NCBI GenBank assembly: GCA_010279815.1
Contig: QEOQ01000214.1
Span: forward strand, 506,254 to 547,469
Length of the DNA: 41,216 nt
Direction of reading: 5' to 3'
DNA from: Brachionus plicatilis
Taxonomy: Eukaryota > Rotifera > Eurotatoria > Ploima > Brachionidae
The translations under genes and the position numbers were made by a program. The notes beneath the pieces are model-generated. The model made no database searches and was not told the origin of the DNA. It saw only the letters and a program-made list of their open reading frames with translations. Below, piece after piece: positions 21,976 through 31,319 of the stretch. Each line of letters opens with the position of its first letter. Positions within the stretch are counted from its first letter, which is position 1.

Positions 21976-24132
21976 AATGAATTACTTGAAAATATGGAAA
22001 ATGAAGAGTTTTCATGGACAGTTGAAGCCGAAATTTATGAGAGTGAGAGTCCGACAGCCAGAATCGTAATTCAAACAGAGGCATTTATTGCGGATGATGG
22101 CTATGTCCGATTCGAAAGACTGGGCATTTCTGAAATAACCCAAAATCTAAAAATTCGATACACAATCAAGACACCACAAAGCTTTTTGAATTCAAACTAT
22201 ACACCACCATCTTTAGATTCAACCTCATCAATTAATTCAACCAGAGCCGAATTTATTTGTTCCACAGATCAATCTTCCATAGTGGTTGGAGAAAACGATT
22301 TTTTCAATTTAAGCGTCTCAGTGCTGGACAAGTTTTCTTCAATGACAATTAAAGATATAAATTGGAAAAACCACACTTGGCAAACAAGTTTAGGAATCTA
22401 TCAATTAGATAAATGTCAACCAGAAGGAACTCTTAATGCTAATGTCAGCAATGCAACAGCGCTTTTTTCTAATGGTCTGATCAATTTTGAAAATTTGCTT
22501 ATTACTAAATCAGGCATGTATAGGTTAATTATATCTATTCAAACTACAAATGATGATTACTCTTTCTCTTGTATTTCAAATTCAATAATTGTCACCAAAA
22601 ACCAGATTTATCTAGACAATACAACAATTCCGTCTTCTTACTTAACTTTTGATGGAAACTTCCATGACTATAAAAACATGGTTGAAGACATTAAAAACAT
22701 TGTGTACAACTGTTACCTGGAACAATTCAGTTTAACTTTGAAAACTCCTATTTCAGTTTATGAGGGAAGTGTGATGATTAATTTTGACTACAGTGGTGAT
22801 CCTGACAGAATGACTGCATTTGGTCAAAATATTAGTCAAGGAGTTGAAATTGTTCCTGGATTGTCTTTAGTTTCGGCAATTTTAAATGATAGACATATAA
22901 CAATTTTAAGACAATTTGAAAATGCAACATCCACTGTTCAAGAAGAAATCACATCAACTGGATCATCAGAACAAGTTGTAACTGATGATGCAACATCCAC
23001 TGGATCATCAGAACAAGTTGTAACTGATGATAGAACATCCACTGGTCAAGAAGAAATCACATCAACTGGATCATCAGAACAAGTTGTAACTGATGATGCA
23101 ACATCCACTGGATCATCAGAACAAGTTGTAACTGATGATAGAACATCCACTGGTCAAGAAGAACTCACATCAACTGGATCATCAGAACAAGTTGTAACTG
23201 ATGATAGAACATCCACTGGTCAAGAAGAAATCACATCAACCGGATCATCAGAACAAGTTGTAACTGATGATGCAACATCCACTGGATCATCAGAACAAGT
23301 TGTAACTTATGATAGAACATCCACTGGTCAAGAAGAACTCACATCAACTGGATCATCAGAACAAGTTGTAACTGATGATAGAACATCCACTGGTCAAGAA
23401 GAACTCACATCAACTGGATCATCAGAACAAGTTGTAACTGATGATAGAACATCCACTGGTCAAGAAGAACTCACATCAACTGGATCATCAGAACAAGTTG
23501 TAACTGATGATAGAACATCCACTGGTCAAGAAGAACTCACATCAACTGGATCATCAGAACAAGTTGTAACTGATGATAGAACATCCACTGGTCAAGAAGA
23601 ACTCACATCAACTGGATCATCAGAACAAGTTGTAACTGATGATAGAACATCCACTGGTCAAGAAGAACTCACATCAACTGGATCATCAGAACAAGTTGTA
23701 ACTGATGATAGAACATCCACTGGTCAAGAAGAACTCACATCAACTGGATCATCAGAACTAGTTGTAACTGATGATGCAACATCCACTGGATCATCAGATC
23801 AAGTTGTAACTGAGACAATTGACAGAGCAACCACTCAACTATCGGAACTAAATGTAACAGAGACAATCTCCATGACATCATCTGGTCAAGATTATGCTTC
23901 ACCAAATGAAACTTTTGAACAGATTGCTAATCAATCAACTCAAACAACATTGACTGATAATGGAATACATAGTTCAACAAATGCTACTACCACTCTTGAG
24001 ATGAATAACACAACTCAAGCATTATCATCTTTTAATTTAAGTACTAGTCCAAGTGGAACAGTCAAGTATAATTCAAATAGCAAAATTATTTTTGCCACAT
24101 TGTTCATCATTCTAATTCCCTATGAATTTTAA
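21976..24132 (+). CDS. PKHD1L1: fibrocystin-L-like protein, visible exon 7 (last): ectodomain end, repeat stalk, hydrophobic C-terminus
   Basis: The acceptor is AG at 21974-21975. The exon opens with NELLENMENEEFSWTVEAEI, joining exon 6 in phase 0 to form the conserved 'L-D-E-x-G, W-x-V-x-A' block of PKHD1L1-type proteins. About 315 residues later a Ser/Thr/Gln/Asp-rich array begins (22927-23812), then a mucin-like Ser/Thr-rich stretch with several N-glycosylation sequons. The protein ends SNSKIIFATLFIILIPYEF and stops at 24130. That short hydrophobic end follows small residues (NSNS) and has no charged cytoplasmic tail, which looks more like a GPI-attachment signal than the transmembrane anchor plus tail of vertebrate fibrocystins. 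The GPI reading is inference. Confidence 0.87.
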   Translation, partial: NELLENMENEEFSWTVEAEIYESESPTARIVIQTEAFIADDGYVRFERLGISEITQNLKIRYTIKTPQSFLNSNYTPPSLDSTSSINSTRAEFICSTDQSSIVVGENDFFNLSVSVLDKFSSMTIKDINWKNHTWQTSLGIYQLDKCQPEGTLNANVSNATALFSNGLINFENLLITKSGMYRLIISIQTTNDDYSFSCISNSIIVTKNQIYLDNTTIPSSYLTFDGNFHDYKNMVEDIKNIVYNCYLEQFSLTLKTPISVYEGSVMINFDYSGDPDRMTAFGQNISQGVEIVPGLSLVSAILNDRHITILRQFENATSTVQEEITSTGSSEQVVTDDATSTGSSEQVVTDDRTSTGQEEITSTGSSEQVVTDDATSTGSSEQVVTDDRTSTGQEELTSTGSSEQVVTDDRTSTGQEEITSTGSSEQVVTDDATSTGSSEQVVTYDRTSTGQEELTSTGSSEQVVTDDRTSTGQEELTSTGSSEQVVTDDRTSTGQEELTSTGSSEQVVTDDRTSTGQEELTSTGSSEQVVTDDRTSTGQEELTSTGSSEQVVTDDRTSTGQEELTSTGSSEQVVTDDRTSTGQEELTSTGSSELVVTDDATSTGSSDQVVTETIDRATTQLSELNVTETISMTSSGQDYASPNETFEQIANQSTQTTLTDNGIHSSTNATTTLEMNNTTQALSSFNLSTSPSGTVKYNSNSKIIFATLFIILIPYEF
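22927..23812 (+). repeat. coding minisatellite, 66-bp and 108-bp units
   Basis: The array is built from two modules: TSTGSSEQVVTDDR (or ...DDA), 42 bp, and TSTGQEEL (or ...EEI), 24 bp. Unit order is 108 (22951-23058), 108 (23059-23166), 66 (23167-23232), 108 (23233-23340, one Asp to Tyr change), then six 66-bp units (23341-23736) that I find identical base for base, then a partial diverged unit. All unit lengths are multiples of three, so copy-number change keeps the frame. Identity at the DNA level implies recent expansion. Confidence 0.95.
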
Positions 24133-24224
24133 TTTTTTATATTAGAAAATTTTAAATTTAAATTTTATCAAGTTTTTTTTTTGAAAGGTTTTTTAAAAAA
24201 GATCAAAATTATAGAATTTTTTTA

Positions 24225-24230
24225 AATAAA
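24225..24230 (+). promoter_or_regulatory. candidate polyadenylation signal AATAAA
   Basis: AATAAA lies about 95 bp after the stop codon of the fibrocystin-L-like gene. Such hexamers are frequent in AT-rich DNA, so position is the only support. Confidence 0.35.
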
Positions 24231-24405
24231 ATTTATTCAGTTGGATTTATTTTATTATTTGTTGAATTCAGATATTTAATTTTTTTTCTATTTTTTTAAA
24301 ATAAAATTATAAAAATTGATGGCAATTTGAAGTTTATGATCAATTTTTTATGCTCAAAATGATCAAATTAAACTCAAACTATTAAATAAATTGTTATTTC
24401 CTAAT

Positions 24406-24620
24406 AGAAATAATGCAGAGATACATTTTTAGATTTAACATACTATGTTAAATAAAAAAATACTATGTTAAACTCTGCAATATCAAAATGCACAAAGCAG
24501 AATGTACACCATCGAAATGCTGCTATTTTAAGTGAATGATTTTTTGCAGACTTTTGCTGATTTTACCTTAAGATTTAGCAAAGTATGTTAAAACCAAAAA
24601 ATTACCTCTGCACTAATTCT
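24406..24620. mobile_element. small foldback MITE with TGCAGAG-containing inverted repeats
   Basis: The left end (AGAAATAATGCAGAGATACA, continuing to TTTAACATACT) pairs with the right end, whose complement reads AGAATTAGTGCAGAGGTAAT and continues to TTTTAACATACT. The arms are about 40 bp with scattered mismatches. It lies in the presumed 3' flank of the giant gene. No clean target duplication was seen. Confidence 0.55.
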
Positions 24621-25075
24621 GTTTAATTTACAAAAACCGGTTTAAAAAACTGATTTGAAAAAACTGGTTTGTTTGGGTGCAATTACTTTAAAATAACTCT
24701 TAATTTTTCTGTTATAACTTTGGATTCCAATTAAAGTTTTAAAATTAATTGGCTTAATCTTTTTTCTTTTGAATCTCAGAATCTTAATAAACCCTCAAAG
24801 TTTGGAATTAAAAATAACAATGGAAGCGTTGTCGAATTAATGGCAACAAAACGAATGACGTTGCTTTTATTCCGACTCGTATTTTTCGGCTCTGTACTAT
24901 AAGAGCAGGTAATAAATTAGCGCATTTAAAATATCAAAAAAAAAATTAGCACGTTTAAAATATTAAAAATGAAATGGCCAGGTCGAAATCTTTACCTGTA
25001 AATTTTAGGTATCAAAAAAAATAAGCAAATTTAAAATATCAAAATTTATTACTTATTTAATAATTTGTGCTCAAT
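24621..25075. other. intergenic sequence, nothing recognised
   Basis: AT-rich sequence between the MITE and the FLYWCH remnant, with a small cluster of CCGGTTT/CTGGTTT words near 24640-24670. No exon or element is supported. Confidence 0.5.
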
Positions 25076-25079
25076 CCGA

Positions 25080-25530
25080 AAAAAGATAATTACTTCCTCG
25101 TCTTTTATTAAAACATCATTTTTCTCGGGTTATCGTCTGACATACGAGCGACTTCTCTGATTTTTCGTATAAATTTTTATTTGGCAAATACATCATTAGA
25201 AGTTCCGACAATACATCCATTTGTTTCAAAACTAGAACTACAACTTGGGTAAGTACAGCGCCAGCCGAATTTCTTGGTGACAGTAAGTTTCAATAGTATC
25301 AATAGTTTATTAATTGATTTTAGAAGGCTTGAGCGATCTCTTTTGCCTTCAAGTTAGTTGGTAGTTTAATTAATCATTATAATATTGACAGTAAGGTCTT
25401 GTTTTGTTTCTTTTAAACGAATAAAAATTACCTTTGTAAGAAAGTAGTAGTTTATTTTTCTGGGAAAGTGTAACAAAGCCATGCTCGATATTAAGGTTAT
25501 TAAAACATTCAATAAATTGGGCTTTGTTCT
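25080..25530 (-). pseudogene. decayed FLYWCH zinc finger of a MULE relative
   Basis: The minus strand encodes IEHGFVTLSQKNKLLLSYKG near 25500-25440, and after a broken stretch FGWRCTYPSCSSSFETNGCI near 25275-25215. These align with the N-terminus of the intact MULE at 10208-11701 (QGIVTLSQKN and KWRCVKPSCNVRCITNGC). The rest of the transposase is absent or unrecognisable. Stops and shifts mark it as dead. Confidence 0.72.
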
Positions 25531-26390
25531 TTTTATAGAATAATCATATAGAAATAAAATCCATTTTTAGTGGAAATATTATTTATTGAAAATAGAGAAT
25601 AAAAATGTCTAAATTCGATTTAAAAAAAATGAAGTCAATTAATTTATAATAAATTAATAAGATTTAAGAATACAAGAAAAGGTTATCCATAAAAATCAAA
25701 AAATTAAAACTATTTTAAGTTTGTTTTTTATTGATTTTGAAAAAATAATTTCTTTTTTATCCTCTTCTGGTAAAGCTTCATCAAACTAATTCTTGCTATA
25801 GCTCTATTTCTAAGTCTTATCGGTGAATCGGTCATTTTTGATAGTAAAATAATGCTTTTTTAAAAAAGGCGCTCATTAAATTTTATTTAGAAAAGAATTA
25901 AAAGAGAGAAAAAATTTCTATATGAAAATTGTATGAAGATTATTCTCTTTTTTTTCAGCATTAATATTTTCTTTATTACATTTCGACGTTTTTTTGTCTT
26001 TATTCTATAAAAAAATTTCGATGAAAAATAAATTTTTTGATCTATATGTCAATTCAATCTAAAAAATTTCTATATTACATTTCGACATTTTTTTTGTATT
26101 ATTTCTAAAAAAAAAATTTCTATATAAAGACATAGAGCCAAAAACTCTGCAATTTATTGCATAGTTTAATCAAGGATTTTTTGATGGTGTGCATTTTGAT
26201 TCAGAAAAGTGCAGAGTTTTTGCAGAGCTTGGAATTCTTCTGTACAAATTTGTACAATATTATACTTTTTGCAGAACGATCTTTGCACAATAAGAAAAAA
26301 AATTATATAGTTTTTACTTTTTGTATTGTAATTTTTGTACTAAAATTTCACATTGCCGTTTAAAAGTATGTTAAAACACTCTTAACAACA
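25531..26390. other. intergenic AT-rich sequence with a 99-bp imperfect tandem duplication
   Basis: TTACATTTCGAC and the following 40 bases recur 99 bp apart (25976 and 26075). Around 26135-26240, TGCAGAG motifs in both orientations (AACTCTGCA, AGTGCAGAG) resemble pieces of the foldback repeats at 20890 and 24406. No gene is seen. Confidence 0.5.
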
Positions 26391-27199
26391 AACGCGAAGA
26401 TCATGACGTCGTTGACAAAGTTTTGAATCAAGGAATCTTGGTATCCAAATAGGAACTAACAATTCAATTTGTTGATTTTCCAGCGAAAAAAATCGAACAC
26501 TAGTTTTAAATCGAAATCACCAACAACAAATATTGTGGTTCATGAGCTTCGAGGATAAATTCTCCAAATAATCGTTCAGTAAATTCAGCCGACAGATATT
26601 TTTCCTACAATTTCATCAAGATTACCAACTCTAATTTAGGCAGCTAAAATACCTTCCCTTTTCCAGTTTCAACTAAGAGCAAAAGAAAAGTAAAGGTATG
26701 TTTTTATTTTCTCAAAAATAAAGGAAAAATAAAGAAAAAGCGAGGTGTCAAAAAGGAAGGGTTGGATGAAAAGAGCAAATTCAGAGGATCACTAGGCTAT
26801 AATAAACTCTTACTGCTATTCATCAACAAAATATTAATGTCTCATTGAGTGCCTATGTCATGTGGCTTCAGCAGATAGCCCAGTAGTTTGAGTTCAGTAC
26901 AATATTGAATTAGGAATTGTTTCGTGGATGTTGACTTTATAGTTTTAGACGAATTAGTCATTAAAGCTCAATTCTTTCGATTTAGCCCATTTATTTCAAT
27001 AATGATTCGTTTAATTTTTACACTAAGTCTTGTATTTTTAAGTGGCTGTAAGTCTATTTATCGCTCACTTAAAATTATCGCTCACACCAAAAAATTTCCA
27101 AAGTCTAAGTATTCTTGTGATGGTTTTTATCGTTATTTTTATCGGCTAAAGAAAAACGGACAGAGAGTTTTTTGATACACCATAAAGTCCTTTTATTAA

Positions 27200-27813
27200 T
27201 AATTAGCTTAATTAATTTGATTAAATTTATCAAAAAACCTCCATTTATGTCAGCTTCATCTCGAGAAATCGCGTGAACTCTTAGATTCTGTTTATTTAAT
27301 CCATCATCAACACTAAATTTCTTTTCATCTGAAAACAAAATTGGGTGATTTTTGAACTCAGTTGAACGAGCTTTACGCCAATATTGAGTTAAATTTAGCC
27401 TTTTTTAACATGTGACTCAGTCAAAAGCAGAATTTTACTCTTTTTATAAGCCTGAAAATTAATAATTAAATTTTTTTGATTAAAATAAATTTTAAAAGCA
27501 AATACTCTGAGTTTTAATTCTTTTCGAATAGTAACTACAGAACCGACCGAAATATTCGACTTTTTTCTGACTTTTCGTGTCGTAAAATCTATGAGTAGAC
27601 GTTTAACTTTGTTTTTATTTGAAACGGTAACAGCTGAACGAGGTCTCCCAGGTTTTTTCGTATTTTGAAGCTAACCAGAGTCTTTTAATTCTTGTATCCA
27701 TCTTCGAATCGTCCTTAAACTTGAGCGACGTCCGATAATTTCAAAAATTTCTGATGCTAATTTTCCAGCTTGAAAATTTTGAATAGATAGCTCGCGTAGG
27801 CATTCTTTGGCCA
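27200..27813 (-). pseudogene. mariner-type transposase, N-terminal half
   Basis: The minus strand starts MAKECLRELSIQNFQAGKLA at 27813, with helix-turn-helix residues RRSSLRTIRRWIQEL, then KPGRPRSAVTVSNKNKVKRL, RKVRKKSNISVGSVVTIRKE, LLLTESHVKKRLNLTQYW-like sequence, and HPILFSDEKKFSVDDG, where the Asp of FSDEKKF is the first catalytic residue of the DDE/D triad. A few stops or frameshifts break it. It ends after INGGF and changes into unrelated sequence, so the C-terminal half is missing. The fragment at 3180-3700 carries the opposite half but is a different copy. Confidence 0.78.
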
Positions 27814-28570
27814 TTTTAGATTTCTTGATTATTTTTTCTTTAATAATAGATAAAAAAAATGTATTTTAAAGGCTTAAAATAAGTTCAAATTCAAGAAATT
27901 CAAAAAAAAAAATTTTTTAAATTTTTATATTAAAGCATAATTTAGTTGATTTTATCTAGTCCTATATATTTTTAGAAACTAGATTTATTTAAGTATACTT
28001 TTGCTTTCATTTAAGTATACTTTTTAGATATTTTACTTTAAGCACTTATATCAATACATTCTTAAAAATGAGATACCAAATTTTGGTTTATTCATGACTT
28101 CCTTGGTCAAACCAAAAGTGGTACCTACAAACTTAAAGTGTTTATTTAAAGCTTATTTAGTCATCTATGATTGTGTAAAATTTTATTTGGATCGAATGTT
28201 TCAATAGAAAGTTATAACAAATAGAATCAAAAACAGAATTTTTTTGGAATTTTACAAATTGGTCATTTTGTGGCGATTTTTTAAAGATATTTTCGAACGG
28301 AACATGATAGAGAAATGATTTATAGCTCATTTTAATCTGCATAAAATTTCACATCATAATATGCGTATATCAAATATTGGTAAAGTTCAAACTTACGAGG
28401 ACATTTTGGTCAAAAGTCGGTTTAGGTGATTTGGCCCCGTTCCCGTTTAACTTGAGGTGGAAAGTTAATAACACCCATTTCTTAAACAAGAAAGGTGTTA
28501 GTTTATGTGTATAAAATTTCAGCCATTTTGACCGACTGGAACACATTTTTTTTCTATTAAACAAAAACGG
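27814..28570. other. intergenic sequence with short repeats
   Basis: ATTTAAGTATACTTTT occurs twice near 27987 and 28009 around the palindrome AAGTATACTT. From about 28080 to 28560 there is slightly GC-richer sequence with three TATAAAATTT-type words spaced irregularly and small minus-strand frames of about 60 codons. Those frames show no family resemblance and I do not call them genes. Confidence 0.45.
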
Positions 28571-28915
28571 TCATTTATTTTTGAACACCCCTTCATTTGA
28601 TTCAGAAAGTTGGCTTAATTTTTCATCTGAATATGGAGAACTTGAGTTGCTTTTAACTCTTGAAATAGGCTTTTCTTCCTCATAATTATTTTCTTTTTGC
28701 CCGATCATATTTATCTCATATAAGATATTAGAGCATTCAAAGTCCAAATGTTGGTCATTTGTTGGATTTTGGTTTTGAGTTACCGCATTATTTGGGAATA
28801 AATCCTTTAAAGACTTCAAATAATCAGTATTTGTGTCATTGTTACCTGGATCCCATCGCTCTCCATTTTGACAAGCAAAGCTGTCTTGAATGAACTTTGG
28901 CTTAACAAAATTCAA
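28571..28915 (-). pseudogene. 114-codon open frame, possible retrotransposon ORF1 piece
   Basis: An open frame encodes a hydrophilic, Asn/Ser/Glu-rich protein with no recognised domain. It lies head to head with a zinc-knuckle fragment on the other strand and among LINE and DNA-transposon debris, so a low-complexity piece of a retrotransposon ORF1 is plausible. It could equally be a chance frame. Confidence 0.25.
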
Positions 28916-28924
28916 AGATTAGAA

Positions 28925-29145
28925 GATCCTTGTAACTCAATTCGGGAAGAAACCTAACTGCTTCATTTGCAATTCACTTGATCAGTTTAGAAAACACTGC
29001 CCTAAACTGAAACAAAAATGCAGTGACTGTGGCAAGGTAGGCCATGCCAGGTTTTCCTTTGCTAACAAAGATTATTCACCCAATCAAGCTAAAATCGATG
29101 ACTTCATGGATGTTTCATCTATGTTAATCTGGAAAACGGAATAAA
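28925..29145 (+). pseudogene. zinc-knuckle (gag/ORF1-like) fragment
   Basis: The plus strand reads KKPNCFICNSLDQFRKHCPK and then KQKCSDCGKVGHARFSF. This is a pair of CCHC-like knuckles; the first has an extended C-x2-C ... H-C spacing and the second has lost its last cysteine. Such pairs occur in LINE ORF1 and gag proteins. A stop follows at about 29142. It is degenerate and isolated from any reverse transcriptase in this orientation. Confidence 0.5.
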
Positions 29146-30090
29146 ATTTAATGATTTATATTACACCAAGTTTTTTTTAATAGCAGGTGTTTTTGACAAA
29201 CCGGCTAGATCTAAAGCAACTAATATGGTGAGTTCAATCGGATTTTATAGTTGCCTCAGATTCACTCAAAAGGGAGAAACAGGTTTTATTCAAAGTAATT
29301 ACAAACTATCATTTAATGAATAATATATTTTCTTATTTTTTTAGGTTGACATTTTCATATTTTTCCATTAATTAAGTTAAATCCTTTTGGGCCACTAAGG
29401 AATGAATTAAGCTATGAACATGATCTTTTTTCAGCCAAAAATAAAGGACTAGCGGTAAATGGAATCAAAAAGGAATCTTCATTATCAGATCTAAAATAAT
29501 ATCATCCAATTTTGAGTGTAAATGTTGACAGGATGCATAGTGTTTATCATGGCAAAATAAAAGAATTTTTCAGATATTGGTTTGAGAAGCCATCAGAATT
29601 ATCAAGTTTTCCCAAAAAGCATATTTATGTATCAAATAGTAGGCTTATGATTATTCGTCCTCCTAGTTACGTGCCTTCAGTTCCGCTCCTTTTACACGAA
29701 TATCATAATTGGAAAGCTCATGAATTCATGACTTTATTTTTTATTTTGCCCCATTTTATCTTTTATCAAGTGATGCCTAATGAGTATTATAATAATTTAA
29801 TTTGTTCATCTATTATACTCCAGAAGTTCTTTTCAAAAGTCATTTTAAAAACTGATATTATCATATGTAAAAATTTTGTAGTATATTTTTTAGGTCAATG
29901 TGAAAAATTTAAAGTAAGTCAATTTTTAAATCATCGTTTCATGAGCTTCTTCATTTTTCAGATTTTACTTTTGATTTCGGTCCACTAAATGTTACATGTT
30001 GCTTTCAATATGAAGAAATAAATAGGAAAATTATCAATTAAATACATGGCTTTAATTTAGTTTGTGAAGAATTTATCCAAAAATTTTCTA
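29146..30090 (+). pseudogene. degenerate CACTA-like (En/Spm-type) transposase
   Basis: Pieces in the expected order are GVFDKPARSKATNMV followed by GFYSCLRFTQKGET (normally 'DKPARA...NGFYGCxxCxQPGE', with the zinc-binding cysteines partly lost), RNELSYEHDLFSAKNKGLAV, a 29512-29790 frame with SVNVDRMHSVYHGKIKEFFR then PPSYVPSVPLLLHEYHNWKA, and near 29970 FGPLNVTCCFQYEEINRKI. This matches the C-terminal half of large animal transposases related to the CACTA group ('VDxMHxVxxG', 'IKPPxxxxRxPRS', 'WKAxExxxF'). Stops and frameshifts are present. Confidence 0.62.
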
Positions 30091-30299
30091 TCATAAAAAT
30101 ATTCTCTTAAAAGTCAATATATAGAAGAAAATATAAGTAAATATATAAATTAACAAATCCAAAAAAGACGAACAAATCAATGAACTAAGCAAAAAATTGG
30201 AAAAAAATAAGAAAATTTCAAGCTATTATGAATACATTTGGTTATTTTTTTGTTTGAATTAATATTATTTTAATTATTTAAACCTAATAATTTTTTTTC

Positions 30300-30980
30300 A
30301 TTTCAGATGATGACAAAATTTCAAAATACGTTTCACTTAATTTAAATACTTTGAGACTTTTGGGAATTTAAAAACTCTCGAAATTCTCGAATTATTTAAT
30401 GAAGAAGATGACCAAATGGTTGGAATATTGTCTCCCAGCTATCCAAAAGTCGTTGTTAACAGTCGAATTAAAAAACGAAATTACTTTGATGCTCAAAAAT
30501 CCAAAACAAACAAGTTCAAGTGCATTTAGAAGATTGATTGGAAATTTAATAACTGAAACAAATCAATGGTCAGCTAGAAATGGAGAATCAATGGTATCAG
30601 ACTTTGGTGAAGAAATTTATGCAGTTTTCGGTATTTTTATATTTAATTTTAATTTCCTTTTTAAATTTTTTATCTTTTTATTTAAGATTTTATCAGTTCA
30701 AAACGCGAAGATTTTAGTTGGGGCTCATGTAAAGCATAAATAAGGCAAATATGTAATGAGAGTAGCAGAGATGAAAAAAAAAACACATTTAAGTCAATAC
30801 ACCAACATGAAGCATCAAATTCGAAGAAACAATCTTTTAGCTCAAGTTACACTGATGAATAAAGTTGTATCAAAAAAGCTATTCTTTGTTTATCTTTTTT
30901 ATTTTTTTTTTTTAACTTTTAACAATGTCATTTTCAGTTTATTTTATTATAAGTATTTTCAGTTATGGTTATGATTAACT
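30300..30980 (+). other. unidentified open frames, possible decayed exons
   Basis: A frame from 30399 encodes MKKMTKWLEYCLPAIQKSLL, continuing with LITETNQWSARNGESMVSDF, and another overlapping frame reads LKTLEILELFNEEDDQMVGI. The two frames each look protein-like over part of their length, which suggests one frameshifted pseudogene. I do not recognise a family. A tail from 30756 (MRVAEMKKKTHLSQYTNMKH) is charged and may be a further piece. Confidence 0.3.
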
Positions 30981-31319
30981 TACTGGCGAAGCTAGTCAAA
31001 AATATGTTTTTTCTTTAGTTATAATTAAAAATTTAATTAAATAATTGCAAAAATTTGTAAATTATATATTTTTGTTGTAAATTTTATAAATATGAAAGAA
31101 AAAACGTTTTTCACTCATCTTATTTTTCTGACCCTAATAAATATTTAAATAAATAATGAAAAATAATTAATTTTTTTCAATGAAATAAAGAAAATTTCAT
31201 CGATTATTTTCGATGAAATGGTTCCTTACTCATTAATGATTCATCTATCAATTTTTATCGATTAATCATCGTTTTTTCTGTGACTGGGTAAGATAAAGTA
31301 GAAGAGTTAATAGAATTAC

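Noticed and set aside
22927..23812. CRISPR-like or satellite array
   Set aside because: The repeats are in frame within a spliced animal gene, have no spacers, and encode a regular peptide; it is a coding minisatellite.
26390..26700. Possible LINE endonuclease fragment on the minus strand (words such as VVGDFDLK)
   Set aside because: Only one short GDF-like word in a stretch full of stops; not enough to call a domain.
26924..27175. 83-codon plus-strand frame with a hydrophobic start ending in SGCK, resembling a lipoprotein signal
   Set aside because: It overlaps the end of the mariner remnant on the other strand, the genome is animal, and there is no family resemblance.
28157..28564. Two minus-strand frames of 61 and 64 codons
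   Set aside because: No domain, AT-biased composition and no splice structure; they look like chance frames.
29512..29988. 158-codon frame as a host gene
   Set aside because: Its sequence matches the C-terminal part of a degenerate CACTA-like transposase that continues in other frames on both sides.
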